From Lysinibacillus sp. FSL W8-0992 (GTDB taxonomy: Bacteria; Bacillota; Bacilli; Bacillales_A; Planococcaceae), in NCBI RefSeq assembly GCF_038008685.1, contig NZ_JBBOZQ010000001.1:1550001-1614000 (forward strand): 64,000 nt of DNA, in the 5' to 3' direction. Of this stretch, positions 40,179 through 49,621 are shown piece by piece. A program made the position numbers and the translations under genes. Below the pieces are notes generated by a model that was given only the letters and a program-made list of their open reading frames with translations, made no database searches and was not told the DNA's origin. Numbering within the stretch: position 1 is the stretch's first letter; each line of letters starts with the position of its first letter.

Positions 40179-41408
40179 ATGGAAGTATTTATCGGAAGAC
40201 AGCCAATCTTTAATCTTCACGAACAGGTCGTTGCGTATGAATTGTTGTATCGAAATAAAAATGAAAATTCATTTCCTAATGTCGATTCAGATGCTGCAAC
40301 TGTGGATGTGTTAGTGAACTCATTTTTATCAATAGGTATCGACGAGGTGACGAAAGGGAAGCCTTGTTTTGTTAATTTTACGGAAAACTTGCTTATGAGT
40401 TCAATCGAAGAATTTTTAAATCCTTCGCAAATAGTAATTGAGATTTTAGAGGATGTACCACTAACACCGAAATTAGTTGAGCGTGTCATTGAGCTGAAGG
40501 CGCATGGATTTACAATAGCTTTAGATGATTTTATTTTAAACAAAGATGTACAAATATATGAAAAACTTTTCCCTCATATTGATTATATAAAAGTGGATTT
40601 TTTATTTTCCTCTTTGCTTGAACGAATGGAAATTGAAAATATGGTAAAAGAAAATTTCCCTCATATTAAATTGCTTGCTGAAAAAGTGGAAACACAAAAA
40701 CAATTTAAAGTAGCTAAGCATTCAGGATATGAGTTATTCCAAGGCTATTTTTTTGAGCAGCCTCAAATCATTAGAGCAATGGATATACCTGCAAATGCTA
40801 TTCAATATTTCCATATAATTTCTCTGTTAAAAGAAGAAGAGCCAAATGTTCATCTGTTAGCGGAAAATATTGAACGCGATATATCGTTAACGTATAAATT
40901 ATTAAAAATGATTAATAATTCTAGTAGACGCTCAAAATCAAAAGTGCGTTCAATTAAGCAAGCTATTTTATTACTAGGTTTAGCAAATCTACGTAAGTGG
41001 ATCTATTTATTAGCTTTGCGTGAATTTGATGGTAAAACGGATTCAGATCTTTTCCAAGAATTAATGCGTACATCATTGTTCAGAGCAAAAGTTTGTGAAA
41101 AATTAGCAAAGCTATCCTATAAGCAAAACTTTTCTGAGTATTTTTTAGTCGGAATGTTTTCATTAATTGATACGATCTTACAAAGACCGATGAATGCTAT
41201 TTTGCAGCAATTACCTTTTTCAGAGGCGATTACGGAAACAATTTTAGGTGGACAAACCGAGATGACACCATATTTAGAGTTTAGTATTGCCCTAGGTAAA
41301 CTAGATTGGGAACGTCTAGAGCAATTAGCACCTCAAATTAATATTGAAATGGCAAGTATTGATCTTTTATATAATGAAGCTTTAGAATGGGCAGAAACAT
41401 CATTATAA
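40179..41408 (+). CDS. EAL-HDOD signalling protein
   Basis: A 409-residue protein of the YuxH/CdgJ type. Residues about 1-200 form an EAL-like domain: YELLYR replaces EALLR, but N (FVNFTEN), E (IEILED), DD (ALDDF), K (YIKVDF), E (LAEKVE) and Q (LFQGYFF) positions can be recognised. Residues about 205-400 form an HDOD domain (YKLLKMINNSS, IKQAILLLG). Proteins of this layout usually act as binding or regulatory partners and not as phosphodiesterases. GGAGGCAACGAA precedes the ATG. Confidence 0.88.
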   Translation: MEVFIGRQPIFNLHEQVVAYELLYRNKNENSFPNVDSDAATVDVLVNSFLSIGIDEVTKGKPCFVNFTENLLMSSIEEFLNPSQIVIEILEDVPLTPKLVERVIELKAHGFTIALDDFILNKDVQIYEKLFPHIDYIKVDFLFSSLLERMEIENMVKENFPHIKLLAEKVETQKQFKVAKHSGYELFQGYFFEQPQIIRAMDIPANAIQYFHIISLLKEEEPNVHLLAENIERDISLTYKLLKMINNSSRRSKSKVRSIKQAILLLGLANLRKWIYLLALREFDGKTDSDLFQELMRTSLFRAKVCEKLAKLSYKQNFSEYFLVGMFSLIDTILQRPMNAILQQLPFSEAITETILGGQTEMTPYLEFSIALGKLDWERLEQLAPQINIEMASIDLLYNEALEWAETSL

Positions 41409-41430
41409 TTAGGGGAAAACTACAGAAAAT

Positions 41431-41462
41431 AAGCTACCAATGTTCACAAGGTAGCTTTTTTT
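41431..41462 (+). terminator. Terminator of the EAL-HDOD gene
   Basis: AAGCTACC pairs with GGTAGCTT, followed by TTTTTTG. Confidence 0.85.
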
Positions 41463-41574
41463 GTTTGTTAGGTCGAGTTTCTCTTCATCAAGATGAAGTT
41501 CTCAACGTCAAAACTATTTGCTATAATCATTTCGTCTTTAGAAAAATTCTGATAGTTGAAGTGGGCGTGAGGAA

Positions 41575-42423
41575 ATGAATCAATCACAAGATGTAAAGGC
41601 AAGTATTCTGGAATATGTGTATGTAATTGTTGGTGCCGCAATAGTGGCAATTGGTTTTAATGTATTTTTACTACCAAATCAAGTAGCTTCAGGAGGCGTT
41701 AGTGGCATAAGTACCATTTTACATGGCTTATTTGGCTGGAATCCTGGACTAGTACAATATGCATTTAATATCCCGTTGTTTTTAGCTGGAGTTCTAATAC
41801 TTGGTAAAAAGTTTGGCGTAAAGTCTTTTGTTGGTACAATAACGTTACCGTTTATCGTCTTATTAACGAATAATTGGGAACCTTGGACTGATAACCCTTT
41901 ACTTGGTGCACTTTTTGGAGGAATTGTTGTCGGATTAGGAATAGGTCTAGTCTTTAAGGGGAATGCTTCTACTGGTGGCACTGATTTACTAGCTCAAATT
42001 ATTACAAAGTATACCGGATTTTCGCTTGGTACAAGTGTACTATTAATTGATGGAATTATCGCAATTAGTGCAGCAATTGTTTTTGACTTAGAAAAAGGAC
42101 TCTATGCCTTAATCGGCCTTTATGTCACAACAAAAACGATTGATATTATTCAGCTTGGATTTAGTCAATCTAAAATGGTGTATATTATTACGTTGAAACA
42201 AGATGAAGTGCGTGATGCGATATATGCTGAAATTGATCGTGGTGTGACAAAATTGCCAGCAATTGGCGGTTATACTGGAGAAGCACGACCAGTTTTAATG
42301 GTTGTTGTCTATCAAACAGAGTTCACAAAGCTGAAACAACTCATTAAAAGCGTTGATCCATCTGCGTTTGTCATCGTTTCTGATGCCTATGAGGTGTTAG
42401 GTGAAGGTTTCAAGCGCGCATAA
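41575..42423 (+). CDS. yvjA: YitT-family membrane protein (YvjA-like)
   Basis: A 282-residue protein with five or six helices in residues about 12-185 and a soluble C-terminal DUF2179 domain (about 190-280, KLPAIGGYTGEARPVLMVVV). The family is of uncertain transport role. It lies directly before cccB as yvjA does in B. subtilis. The ribosome binding site GTGAGG is unusually close to the ATG. Confidence 0.82.
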   Translation: MNQSQDVKASILEYVYVIVGAAIVAIGFNVFLLPNQVASGGVSGISTILHGLFGWNPGLVQYAFNIPLFLAGVLILGKKFGVKSFVGTITLPFIVLLTNNWEPWTDNPLLGALFGGIVVGLGIGLVFKGNASTGGTDLLAQIITKYTGFSLGTSVLLIDGIIAISAAIVFDLEKGLYALIGLYVTTKTIDIIQLGFSQSKMVYIITLKQDEVRDAIYAEIDRGVTKLPAIGGYTGEARPVLMVVVYQTEFTKLKQLIKSVDPSAFVIVSDAYEVLGEGFKRA

Positions 42424-42474
42424 ATTTGGTATAATAGCAATGGTAAGATATTCATTTACTTAGGAGGGGTACTA

Positions 42475-42804
42475 ATGAAAAAAGCAATGTTAACATTAGT
42501 GTTCGGTTCAGCAATTTTCTTAGCTGCATGTGGTGGCGGCGGAGAAAAAAATAATGCTACAGGTAATAACGATACGGCTGCTGAACCAGACGGTAAAGCT
42601 ATCGCAATGAAATCATGCGTTTCTTGTCATGGTGGTGAGCTACAAGGTATGGGTAATACACCTGCACTAAACAATGTAGGTTCTCGCTTATCTGAAGAAG
42701 AAATTTTAGACGTGATTAACAATGGTCGTGGGGCAATGCCAGCTGGACTTATTAAAGGTGCAGACGCTGAAGCTGTTGCCAAATGGTTAGCAACTCAAAA
42801 ATAA
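42475..42804 (+). CDS. cccB: Cytochrome c-551 lipoprotein CccB
   Basis: A 109-residue lipoprotein (lipobox LAAC, Cys19) with a Gly/Asn linker and a small class I cytochrome c domain. The heme site is CVSCH (48-52) and the sixth ligand Met88 in GAMPAG. It carries electrons on the outer face of the membrane. TTAGGAGGGGTACTA precedes the ATG. Confidence 0.93.
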   Translation: MKKAMLTLVFGSAIFLAACGGGGEKNNATGNNDTAAEPDGKAIAMKSCVSCHGGELQGMGNTPALNNVGSRLSEEEILDVINNGRGAMPAGLIKGADAEAVAKWLATQK

Positions 42805-42813
42805 ATAAATGAC

Positions 42814-42847
42814 AAAAACTAGCGGTTCTGGAGACCGCTAGTTTTTC
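42814..42847 (+). terminator. Terminator of cccB
   Basis: AAAAACTAGCGG pairs with CCGCTAGTTTTT. Confidence 0.88.
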
Positions 42848-43029
42848 TATTTGTTACTGTAAATGGTATATCTCTCGTAATTTTGCACTTGTATGTTACA
42901 CCGCTGTCTAGAAGTAAGTATAATGGTGTTACTATATAAACATGCAAACAAGTGTAATTTCATTTCTTTTATACATAGGCATGCTAAAATAAAACAATAT
43001 TCAATTCGTTTGAATGGAGGCTGCAAACA

Positions 43030-43965
43030 TTGGTCGTAGTATTGACAAGGGACGTAATGGAAAAATTTAAGTTAGAACTATTAGGTGGCGAGGAAGGTAT
43101 TGGAAGAACTATTACTACAAGTGATATTTCTAGACCTGGTTTAGAGATGGCTGGATATTTTACGCATTATCCTGCAAATCGAGTACAATTACTAGGCAAA
43201 ACAGAGCTTTCCTTTTTCGAAATGTTACCAACGAATGTTAAACTAGAACGCATGCGTTTACTATGTTCACAGGATACGCCAGCTATCATTATATCTCGTG
43301 ACCTAGAAGTGCCTGAGGAGCTTATTCAAGCTTCAAACGAAAAGCATGTACCCGTATTTAAAACACATATGACGACAACAAAATTTTCGAGTAGACTAAC
43401 CAATTATTTAGAGGGACGTTTAGCTCCTATGACAGCTGCGCACGGCGTGTTGGTCGATGTATATGGTATTGGTGTGCTCATTATCGGAAAAAGCGGTGTT
43501 GGAAAAAGTGAAACAGCGCTAGAGCTTGTAAAAAAAGGGCACCGACTTGTTGCGGATGATTGTGTGGAAATTCGTCAGGAATCTGAGGATTTTTTAATAG
43601 GTAGTCCGCCACCGCTTTTAGAGCATTTATTGGAAATACGAGGTATTGGTATTATCGATATTATGACACTCTTTGGTGCAAGTGCCGTACGACCATATAA
43701 GCGTATTACTTTAATTATTGAGTTAGAAATATGGGATCCTACCAAAGTATATGATCGTTTAGGTTTAGAAGAAGAGAAAATGAAGATAATTGATACAGAA
43801 CTGACAAAACTAACAATTCCAGTACGACCTGGACGAAATGTATCCGTAATTATCGAAGTAGCAGCTATGAATTACCGTTTAAAGAAAATGGGTGTCAATG
43901 CAGCTGAAGAGTTTTCAAGACGATTAGATGAAGTTATTTCTTCAACAGATGAATTAGACGATTAA
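43030..43965 (+). CDS. hprK: HPr kinase/phosphorylase HprK
   Basis: A 311-residue enzyme that phosphorylates and dephosphorylates Ser46 of HPr and Crh, the key signal of carbon catabolite repression. Walker A GKSGVGKS is at 153-160, and the signature [10 protein letters not shown] near 209. A TTG start is placed by TGGAGG nine bases upstream. First gene of the hprK-lgt-ppaX-yvoF cluster; its target Crh is encoded at 59074. Confidence 0.95.
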   Translation: MVVVLTRDVMEKFKLELLGGEEGIGRTITTSDISRPGLEMAGYFTHYPANRVQLLGKTELSFFEMLPTNVKLERMRLLCSQDTPAIIISRDLEVPEELIQASNEKHVPVFKTHMTTTKFSSRLTNYLEGRLAPMTAAHGVLVDVYGIGVLIIGKSGVGKSETALELVKKGHRLVADDCVEIRQESEDFLIGSPPPLLEHLLEIRGIGIIDIMTLFGASAVRPYKRITLIIELEIWDPTKVYDRLGLEEEKMKIIDTELTKLTIPVRPGRNVSVIIEVAAMNYRLKKMGVNAAEEFSRRLDEVISSTDELDD

Positions 43966-44002
43966 TAGGTAACAGATCGTTAAATATTGAGAGGAGCATA
44001 AG

Positions 44003-44824
44003 ATGGATTTATTACTTTTAGACATTAACCCGATAGCCTTCCATTTAGGGCCGATTCCTGTACGTTGGTACGGATTGTTAATTGTATCGGGGATTATTTT
44101 AGCATATTTTGTTGGACAAAGAGAGGCTGTAAAACGCGGATTGCCCGAAGATTTTTTAGCTGACTTGTTATTATGGGCAGTACCGATTTCTATCATCTGC
44201 GCACGCATTTATTATGTTTCTATGCGTTGGGATTATTATAGTGAAAATCCAGGCAGCATTATTCAAATTTGGAATGGCGGTATTGCTATTCATGGTGCGC
44301 TAATAGGTGCATTTGTGACGGCTTACATATTTACTCGAAAAAAAGGGGTAAGCTTTTTACGCGTGGCAGATATTTTAGCGCCAAGTCTTTTAATTGGACA
44401 AATTATTGGCCGTTGGGGCAATTTTATGAATCAAGAGGCATTTGGTGGACCAGTATCCCGTTCATTTTTAGAAAACCTTATGCTACCAGATTGGATTATT
44501 AATCAAATGTACATCGAAGAACTAGGCACATATGTACATCCTACGTTTTTATATGAATCTGTATGGAATTTTGTCGGCTTATTAATTTTACTGGCATTAC
44601 GTAAAGTGAATTTAAATCGTGGGGAAATATTCTTTAGCTATTTAATATGGTACTCAATTGGTCGTTTCTATATAGAAGGTTTACGTACAGATAGTCTATA
44701 TTTAATTGGCGATATCCGATCAGCGCAGGTCGTTTCAATTATTGGTATTGTCATAGGGCTTGGGGCAATTATTTATCGAAGATTGAAAGTAAAGCCTGCA
44801 GTGAAATATTTGGACAATAAGTAA
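44003..44824 (+). CDS. lgt: Prolipoprotein diacylglyceryl transferase Lgt
   Basis: A 273-residue membrane enzyme with about seven helices that adds diacylglycerol to the lipobox Cys. The signature GRWGNFMNQEAFGGP contains the essential Arg and Asn; HGALIG with the essential His is upstream. GAGAGGAGCATAAG precedes the ATG. It serves the several lipoproteins encoded in this window. Confidence 0.95.
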   Translation: MDLLLLDINPIAFHLGPIPVRWYGLLIVSGIILAYFVGQREAVKRGLPEDFLADLLLWAVPISIICARIYYVSMRWDYYSENPGSIIQIWNGGIAIHGALIGAFVTAYIFTRKKGVSFLRVADILAPSLLIGQIIGRWGNFMNQEAFGGPVSRSFLENLMLPDWIINQMYIEELGTYVHPTFLYESVWNFVGLLILLALRKVNLNRGEIFFSYLIWYSIGRFYIEGLRTDSLYLIGDIRSAQVVSIIGIVIGLGAIIYRRLKVKPAVKYLDNK

Positions 44825-44836
44825 GGAGTGTAAAGG

Positions 44837-45478
44837 ATGGCTGTAAAAGCATTGCTTTTTGATTTTGATGGTACATTATTAAATACAAATGACTTAATCA
44901 TTCAATCATTTATGCACGTTTTAGAAGAGAGATTTCCCGGGCAATATTCGCCAAAAGATTGCCTAAAATTCATGGGTCCGTCATTAAAACAGACATTTAG
45001 TGATTTAACGCCAGGTGAAGAAGACGAAATGATGGCAAAATATCGCGCTTGGAATGAACCGCATCATGATGAGCTTGTGACCGAGTTCCCTGATGTTGTG
45101 TCAACTTTAGAGCAATTAAAGTCGATGGGTATTAAATTAGCCATTGTCTCAACAAAGCGCAATGCTATGATTGATCGCGGCTTGAACATTCTAGGTGCTA
45201 GTCATCTATTCGATGTGATAGTAGGGACAGATGATGTGCAAAATGTGAAGCCAGATCCAGAGCCAGTTTTACTTGCTTTATCACGTCTAGGTGCAGCAAA
45301 AGAAGACGCCATTATGATTGGTGATAATTCTCATGATATTGAAGCTGGGCATAATGCGGGTGTAAGAGCTGCAGGTGTCGCATGGTCAATTAAAGGGGAA
45401 CAATATTTACAGCAGTTTAACCCAGAATATATATTGCAACATATGAAGGATTTACTTGATATTGTGAAAGAGGGGTAA
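44837..45478 (+). CDS. ppaX: Pyrophosphatase PpaX (HAD family)
   Basis: A 213-residue HAD hydrolase that removes the pyrophosphate formed when HprK dephosphorylates Ser-P-HPr. The nucleophile motif FDFDGTLLNT is at residues 8-17, with VSTKR and IGDNSHDIEAG after. It follows lgt by 12 bases. The B. subtilis gene yvoD is not present between lgt and ppaX. Confidence 0.92.
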   Translation: MAVKALLFDFDGTLLNTNDLIIQSFMHVLEERFPGQYSPKDCLKFMGPSLKQTFSDLTPGEEDEMMAKYRAWNEPHHDELVTEFPDVVSTLEQLKSMGIKLAIVSTKRNAMIDRGLNILGASHLFDVIVGTDDVQNVKPDPEPVLLALSRLGAAKEDAIMIGDNSHDIEAGHNAGVRAAGVAWSIKGEQYLQQFNPEYILQHMKDLLDIVKEG

Positions 45479-45482
45479 ATGC

Positions 45483-46025
45483 ATGGCGCGTAAAACAGAA
45501 AGATATCGTGTCGAGGGAGCAAACTCGCTATGGAATGTATATGATACGGTGTCCTTTTGGAAGGTGATGAAGTGCTTCATTGTCATTCAAATTGGACGCT
45601 TCACACCTTTTTTACGCGTGAAGAACTGGCTGTATCGCACTTTTTTAAAAATGAAAATTGGTGACCAAACATCTATAGCTTTAATGGTCATGCCAGATAC
45701 GATGTTTCCCGAGCGTATTCATGTCGGAAATAATACAGTCATTGGCTTTAATACGACAATTTTAGCGCATGAATACTTAATTGAAGAATATCGTCTAGGG
45801 GATGTCCATATTGGCAATGAAGTGATGGTAGGGGCTAATTCAACTATTTTACCTGGAGTGACGATAGGTGACGGAGCCATCGTGTCAGCCGCAACACTAG
45901 TACATAAGGATGTACCAGCAGGCTGTCTAGCAGGCGGTAACCCGATGCAAATTATTTATACAGCAGAACAGATGGCCGAGCGCAAACAGAAGGAAGTTGT
46001 GCAATGGTGTACGCCGAAAAAGTAA
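45483..46025 (+). CDS. yvoF: Hexapeptide-repeat acyltransferase YvoF
   Basis: A 180-residue protein with a left-handed beta-helix made of hexapeptide repeats (VHIGNEVMVGANSTILPGVTIGDGAIVSAATLV) and an acetyltransferase-type His in LAHEY. The acceptor is unknown. It follows ppaX by four bases and closes the operon. Confidence 0.85.
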   Translation: MARKTERYRVEGANSLWNVYDTVSFWKVMKCFIVIQIGRFTPFLRVKNWLYRTFLKMKIGDQTSIALMVMPDTMFPERIHVGNNTVIGFNTTILAHEYLIEEYRLGDVHIGNEVMVGANSTILPGVTIGDGAIVSAATLVHKDVPAGCLAGGNPMQIIYTAEQMAERKQKEVVQWCTPKK

Positions 46026-46059
46026 AAAAAGAGGCTGGATATAATTACTCCATGATGTA

Positions 46060-46204
46060 ATTGCACTAGTTGATGGTAGCGGAGGCGGTGACTCCTGCGG
46101 GAAAAGCACAAAACGTAAGACGCAACAAACCGCGCGTTAGCGAGGGTTGCGGCTTACGGTGTGCCCGCGGAAAGCACCGCCGTAGCGGACATCAACGGCG
46201 TTGG
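46060..46204. repeat. Intergenic repeat, copy E: long imperfect hairpin
   Basis: Outer arms of about 33 bases (from GTTGATGGTAGCGG at 46070 and ending ACATCAAC near 46195) enclose GTAAGACGCAAC (46115-46126) and GTTGCGGCTTAC (46146-46157). The terminator at 46205 follows, mirroring copy C. No GTGCCTGGCAC palindrome is seen here. Confidence 0.8.
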
Positions 46205-46247
46205 AAAAAGTGTTAGATTGATTGCAGTCAATCTAACACTTTTTCTT
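46205..46247. terminator. Terminator after yvoF, near twin of that at 30331
   Basis: AAAAAGTGTTAGATTGA pairs with TCAATCTAACACTTTTT. Confidence 0.88.
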
Positions 46248-46378
46248 TTGTCCTAGCTATTTTTACGTTATTCAAGCTGTGTAATAGAGATTGATAAAAG
46301 TTCCACTTTATATAAATAGGTGTATAATTAACTGAATAATAAGTAATTAAATTTTTAGAGAATTCAGTGCGTAATATA

Positions 46379-46407
46379 TTGACTGAATAAAAGGAATGCG
46401 TTAAAAT
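46379..46407 (+). promoter_or_regulatory. Sigma-A promoter of the his operon
   Basis: TTGACT (46379-46384), 17 bases, TAAAAT (46402-46407). A perfect nine-base inverted repeat TAGAGAATT (46356-46364)/AATTCTCTA (46421-46429) flanks it. Confidence 0.78.
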
Positions 46408-46423
46408 ACTTTCATATTCTAAT

Positions 46424-46441
46424 TCTCTAGTACTCTAGTGA
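46424..46441 (+). promoter_or_regulatory. Putative HisR (TrpR-family) operator
   Basis: CTAG-TACT-CTAG at 46427-46438, about 20 bases after the -10 box. TrpR operators share the CTAG-N4-CTAG core, and the Bacillota histidine regulator HisR/YerC is TrpR-like. No T-box features (AGGGTGG) are present, so repressor control is the better reading. Confidence 0.55.
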
Positions 46442-46470
46442 GTTAAAGTGAAACGTGAGGAAGTGTCAAC

Positions 46471-47643
46471 ATGTCAGCGATTAAAATGTTTGAAAAGCCA
46501 CTTGGTATGCGCGATAAATTTCCGCAAATTTATGAAAAAGTAGAAGCTGTAAGACATACAGGTCGAAGCTTTTTACGCTCAAGAGGCTATGAATTTATAA
46601 AAACGCCTACAGTAGAGTATTTCGATACAGTAGGTAAAGCATCTGCAATTTCCGATGCGCATTTATTCAAGCTTGTAGATAGTCAGGGTAATACGCTCGT
46701 CCTACGTCCTGATATGACAACACCGATTGCTCGAGTAGCCACTTCGAAATTATTAAAAGAAATGATACCGCTCCGCTTAGCTTACTTTGCTAGTGTATTC
46801 CGTGCACAGGAAACAGAAGGTGGACGGCCAGCAGAATTTGAGCAAATGGGTGTTGAGCTAATCGGTGATCATTCGGTATTTGCGGATGCTGAGGTAATCG
46901 CTACAGCAATGGAACTGTTAAAGCAGTTTGGTATAGAAAATTTCAAAGTAACGATTGGACATGCAGGTGTTTTAAATTGTATTTTACAGGACTATACAGA
47001 AAGTATCGAACAAGAAGACGCACTACGCACTTTGCTTGTGCAGCGTAACTATGTAGGCTTTGAAGAGGCAGTGGCATCATTTGATTTACCAAAGACAAAA
47101 TCAGATGCATTGTTACAATTTATCGAAGAGGCAATGACTTTAAAGGAAATTCGAGATATTGAAAAATATGTGCGGAAAAATGACGCATTAGAATATATGC
47201 AACAGCTTGCAAAATTGTTAGAAGTTGCTGACTTAGCTCAGTATGTTGCGTTTGATTTTACACTATCAAGCCATATGAGCTATTACACAGGCATGTTATT
47301 TGAAGTGTTTGCATCAGGCAGTGGTTTCCCATTAGGAAATGGTGGACGTTATGATGGATTACTTGAAGTATTTGGCTCAAAAGTTGGGGCTACAGGCTTT
47401 AGTATTCGTGTAGACAGACTATTAGAAACGATAACAGCGCAAGCTTTGCAAAAGGAAGAAGCTGTCGTTGTGCTATTTGAGGAAGCAGACTTTGAGGTAG
47501 CTCTTGATAAGATACAAGCTTTAAGAGCAGCGGGAAAACAAGCGACCTTACAGTTAAGAAGTAGTTTAGTCGATGAAGCAGCCTTTTTAACGCATTTTAC
47601 TGAGGTAGTTGTTGTTGGACAGGAGGAAGTTCGCGGTGAATGA
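46471..47643 (+). CDS. hisZ: ATP phosphoribosyltransferase regulatory subunit HisZ
   Basis: A 390-residue histidyl-tRNA synthetase-like protein without the C-terminal anticodon domain. Class II motifs are recognised ([10 protein letters not shown]; the [12 protein letters not shown] segment). HisZ partners the short HisG for the first step of histidine synthesis. GTGAGGAAGTGTCAAC precedes the ATG. It overlaps hisG. Confidence 0.93.
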   Translation: MSAIKMFEKPLGMRDKFPQIYEKVEAVRHTGRSFLRSRGYEFIKTPTVEYFDTVGKASAISDAHLFKLVDSQGNTLVLRPDMTTPIARVATSKLLKEMIPLRLAYFASVFRAQETEGGRPAEFEQMGVELIGDHSVFADAEVIATAMELLKQFGIENFKVTIGHAGVLNCILQDYTESIEQEDALRTLLVQRNYVGFEEAVASFDLPKTKSDALLQFIEEAMTLKEIRDIEKYVRKNDALEYMQQLAKLLEVADLAQYVAFDFTLSSHMSYYTGMLFEVFASGSGFPLGNGGRYDGLLEVFGSKVGATGFSIRVDRLLETITAQALQKEEAVVVLFEEADFEVALDKIQALRAAGKQATLQLRSSLVDEAAFLTHFTEVVVVGQEEVRGE

Positions 47644-48259
47644 ATTAACGATTGCTATGCCGAAAGGGCGCATTTTTGAAGAGGCATACCAAATGCTTAT
47701 CGAAGCAGGCTTTAATTTACCAGAAGAGGTTGAGATGACGCGTAAATTAATGATAGAAATTCCTGAAGAAAAAATTCGTTTTATACTAGCAAAACCTATG
47801 GATGTTCCTGTGTATGTCGAGCACGGTGTTGCAGATATAGGCATTGCCGGAAAAGATGTCTTATTGGAACAACAGCGAGTCGTCCATGAGCTTCTTGATT
47901 TAAGAATAAGTACATGCTATATCGCATCAGCAGGCTTACCTAATACGACGATGAACGAAATTGCGCCACGCATTGCGACAAAATATCCAAACATTGCGAT
48001 GAAGTACTATAAAGGTATTGGCGAGCAAGTAGAAATTATTGAATTAAATGGGTCGATCGAGCTTGCACCGATGATAGGCTTAGCGGACCGTATAGTAGAT
48101 ATTGTATCGACAGGACGTACCCTTAAAGAAAATGGCTTAGTCGAGTATGAGTTTATTACGGATGTATCCTCGCGCTTAATTGCCAATCCAGTGAGCTATC
48201 GAATGAAAGGCGATCGCATCATTGACCTGGTAAAACGCTTAAAGAATTGCGTCGACTAA
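47636..48259 (+). CDS. hisG: ATP phosphoribosyltransferase HisG (short form)
   Basis: A 207-residue catalytic subunit joining ATP and PRPP. It opens [15 protein letters not shown] and has [14 protein letters not shown], the PRPP-binding loop, near residue 160. Short-form HisG lacks the allosteric domain and needs HisZ, present upstream. AGGAGGAAGTTCGCG places the GTG start at 47636, overlapping hisZ by eight bases. Confidence 0.95.
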   Translation: MNELTIAMPKGRIFEEAYQMLIEAGFNLPEEVEMTRKLMIEIPEEKIRFILAKPMDVPVYVEHGVADIGIAGKDVLLEQQRVVHELLDLRISTCYIASAGLPNTTMNEIAPRIATKYPNIAMKYYKGIGEQVEIIELNGSIELAPMIGLADRIVDIVSTGRTLKENGLVEYEFITDVSSRLIANPVSYRMKGDRIIDLVKRLKNCVD

Positions 48260-48342
48260 TTAAATATCACGTGCTTCTACTTATATACTAGTTGCAAAAA
48301 GAGCGCTGCACGAATTGCTAGAAACCAAAGGGGACTTTTTTC

Positions 48343-49617
48343 ATGAAAATAACAAAGTTAGCAAAAGGTATTTCCTTGAAACGACCACTTGAAGGTGGCA
48401 ACGAAGAACAATTAAAGGTTGTACGACAAGTATTGGCGGATGTCCGAGCGCAAGGTGACATCGCAGTACGTACATATACAGAAAAATGGGATGGCTTTGC
48501 TCCTGACAATTTACGTGTCACAAAGGAAGAAATTGCAGAGGGCGTAAACGCGATAGATACACAGCTATATGCAGATTTAATGGAAGCTGCACAAAATATT
48601 CGTCTCTATCATGAGCAACAAAAGCGTTCTGGCTATCGAATGGAATTAGCAGATGGCTCCTGGCTTGGACAACGTATTACTGCGCTCGATGCAGTAGGTC
48701 TTTACGTTCCAGGAGGGACAGCTGCATATCCCTCCTCCGTATTGATGAACGTAATTCCTGCACAAGTAGCTGGGGTTAAGCGAATTGTTATTACATCACC
48801 TGCTGGTCGTGACGGTAAATTACCTGCTGGCGTGCTTGCTGCTGCTCATATTTTAGGAGTAGAAGAAGTATATAAAATTGGTGGTGCACAGGCAATTGCG
48901 GCACTTGCCTACGGAACGGAAACGATTCAAGCGGTCGATAAAATTACAGGCCCTGGCAATATTTTTGTTGCACTTGCTAAACGTGAAGTATTTGGTGAAG
49001 TCGCAATTGATATGATTGCGGGACCAAGTGAAATTGCAGTAATTGCAGATGAAACAGCCTTTGCAGATGAGGTTGCTGCAGATCTTTTATCACAGGCAGA
49101 GCATGATAAGATGGCTTGTGCCATTTTAGTGACAACATCTGAGCAACTTGCTAATAACGTAGCACTTGAAGTGGAAAAGCAATTAGCCACTTTACCACGT
49201 GAAGAAGTAGCACGTGCGTCAATAGAAAATTATGGTGCGATTTATATTGCCGAAACGATGTCAGATGCAGTAGACGCAATTAACTCATTAGCTCCAGAAC
49301 ATTTAGAAATCGTTACAAAAAATGCGGAAGCTGTGGCAGAGCAAGTACGTCACGCTGGCGGTATCTTTATCGGGCGATATAGCTCAGAGCCTGTTGGTGA
49401 TTATTTTGCAGGCACAAACCATGTATTACCGACAAACAGCACAGCTCGTTTTGCAAGTGGTTTAAATGTAGATGACTTCGTGAAAAAATCGAGCATCGTT
49501 TATTACACTGAAAAAACGTGGGCCGATAATGCCCCGAAAATTGCACGCTTAGCTCGCATGGAAGGCCTAGAGGGGCATGCTCGTGCAGTAGAATCTCGTG
49601 GATGGGAAAAGGAGTAG
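48343..49617 (+). CDS. hisD: Histidinol dehydrogenase HisD
   Basis: A 424-residue enzyme for the last two oxidations to histidine. Signature AGPSEIAVIAD near residue 226, zinc ligands in SQAEHDK and the catalytic pair in LAPEHLEI (Glu-His). The gap of 83 bases after hisG has no terminator. The ribosome binding site is AAAGGGGAC. Confidence 0.95.
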   Translation: MKITKLAKGISLKRPLEGGNEEQLKVVRQVLADVRAQGDIAVRTYTEKWDGFAPDNLRVTKEEIAEGVNAIDTQLYADLMEAAQNIRLYHEQQKRSGYRMELADGSWLGQRITALDAVGLYVPGGTAAYPSSVLMNVIPAQVAGVKRIVITSPAGRDGKLPAGVLAAAHILGVEEVYKIGGAQAIAALAYGTETIQAVDKITGPGNIFVALAKREVFGEVAIDMIAGPSEIAVIADETAFADEVAADLLSQAEHDKMACAILVTTSEQLANNVALEVEKQLATLPREEVARASIENYGAIYIAETMSDAVDAINSLAPEHLEIVTKNAEAVAEQVRHAGGIFIGRYSSEPVGDYFAGTNHVLPTNSTARFASGLNVDDFVKKSSIVYYTEKTWADNAPKIARLARMEGLEGHARAVESRGWEKE

Positions 49618-49621
49618 AACG

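Noticed and set aside
46250..46470. Possible T-box riboswitch before hisZ
   Set aside because: No AGGGTGG antiterminator box or terminator pair is found in the leader; an operator fits better.
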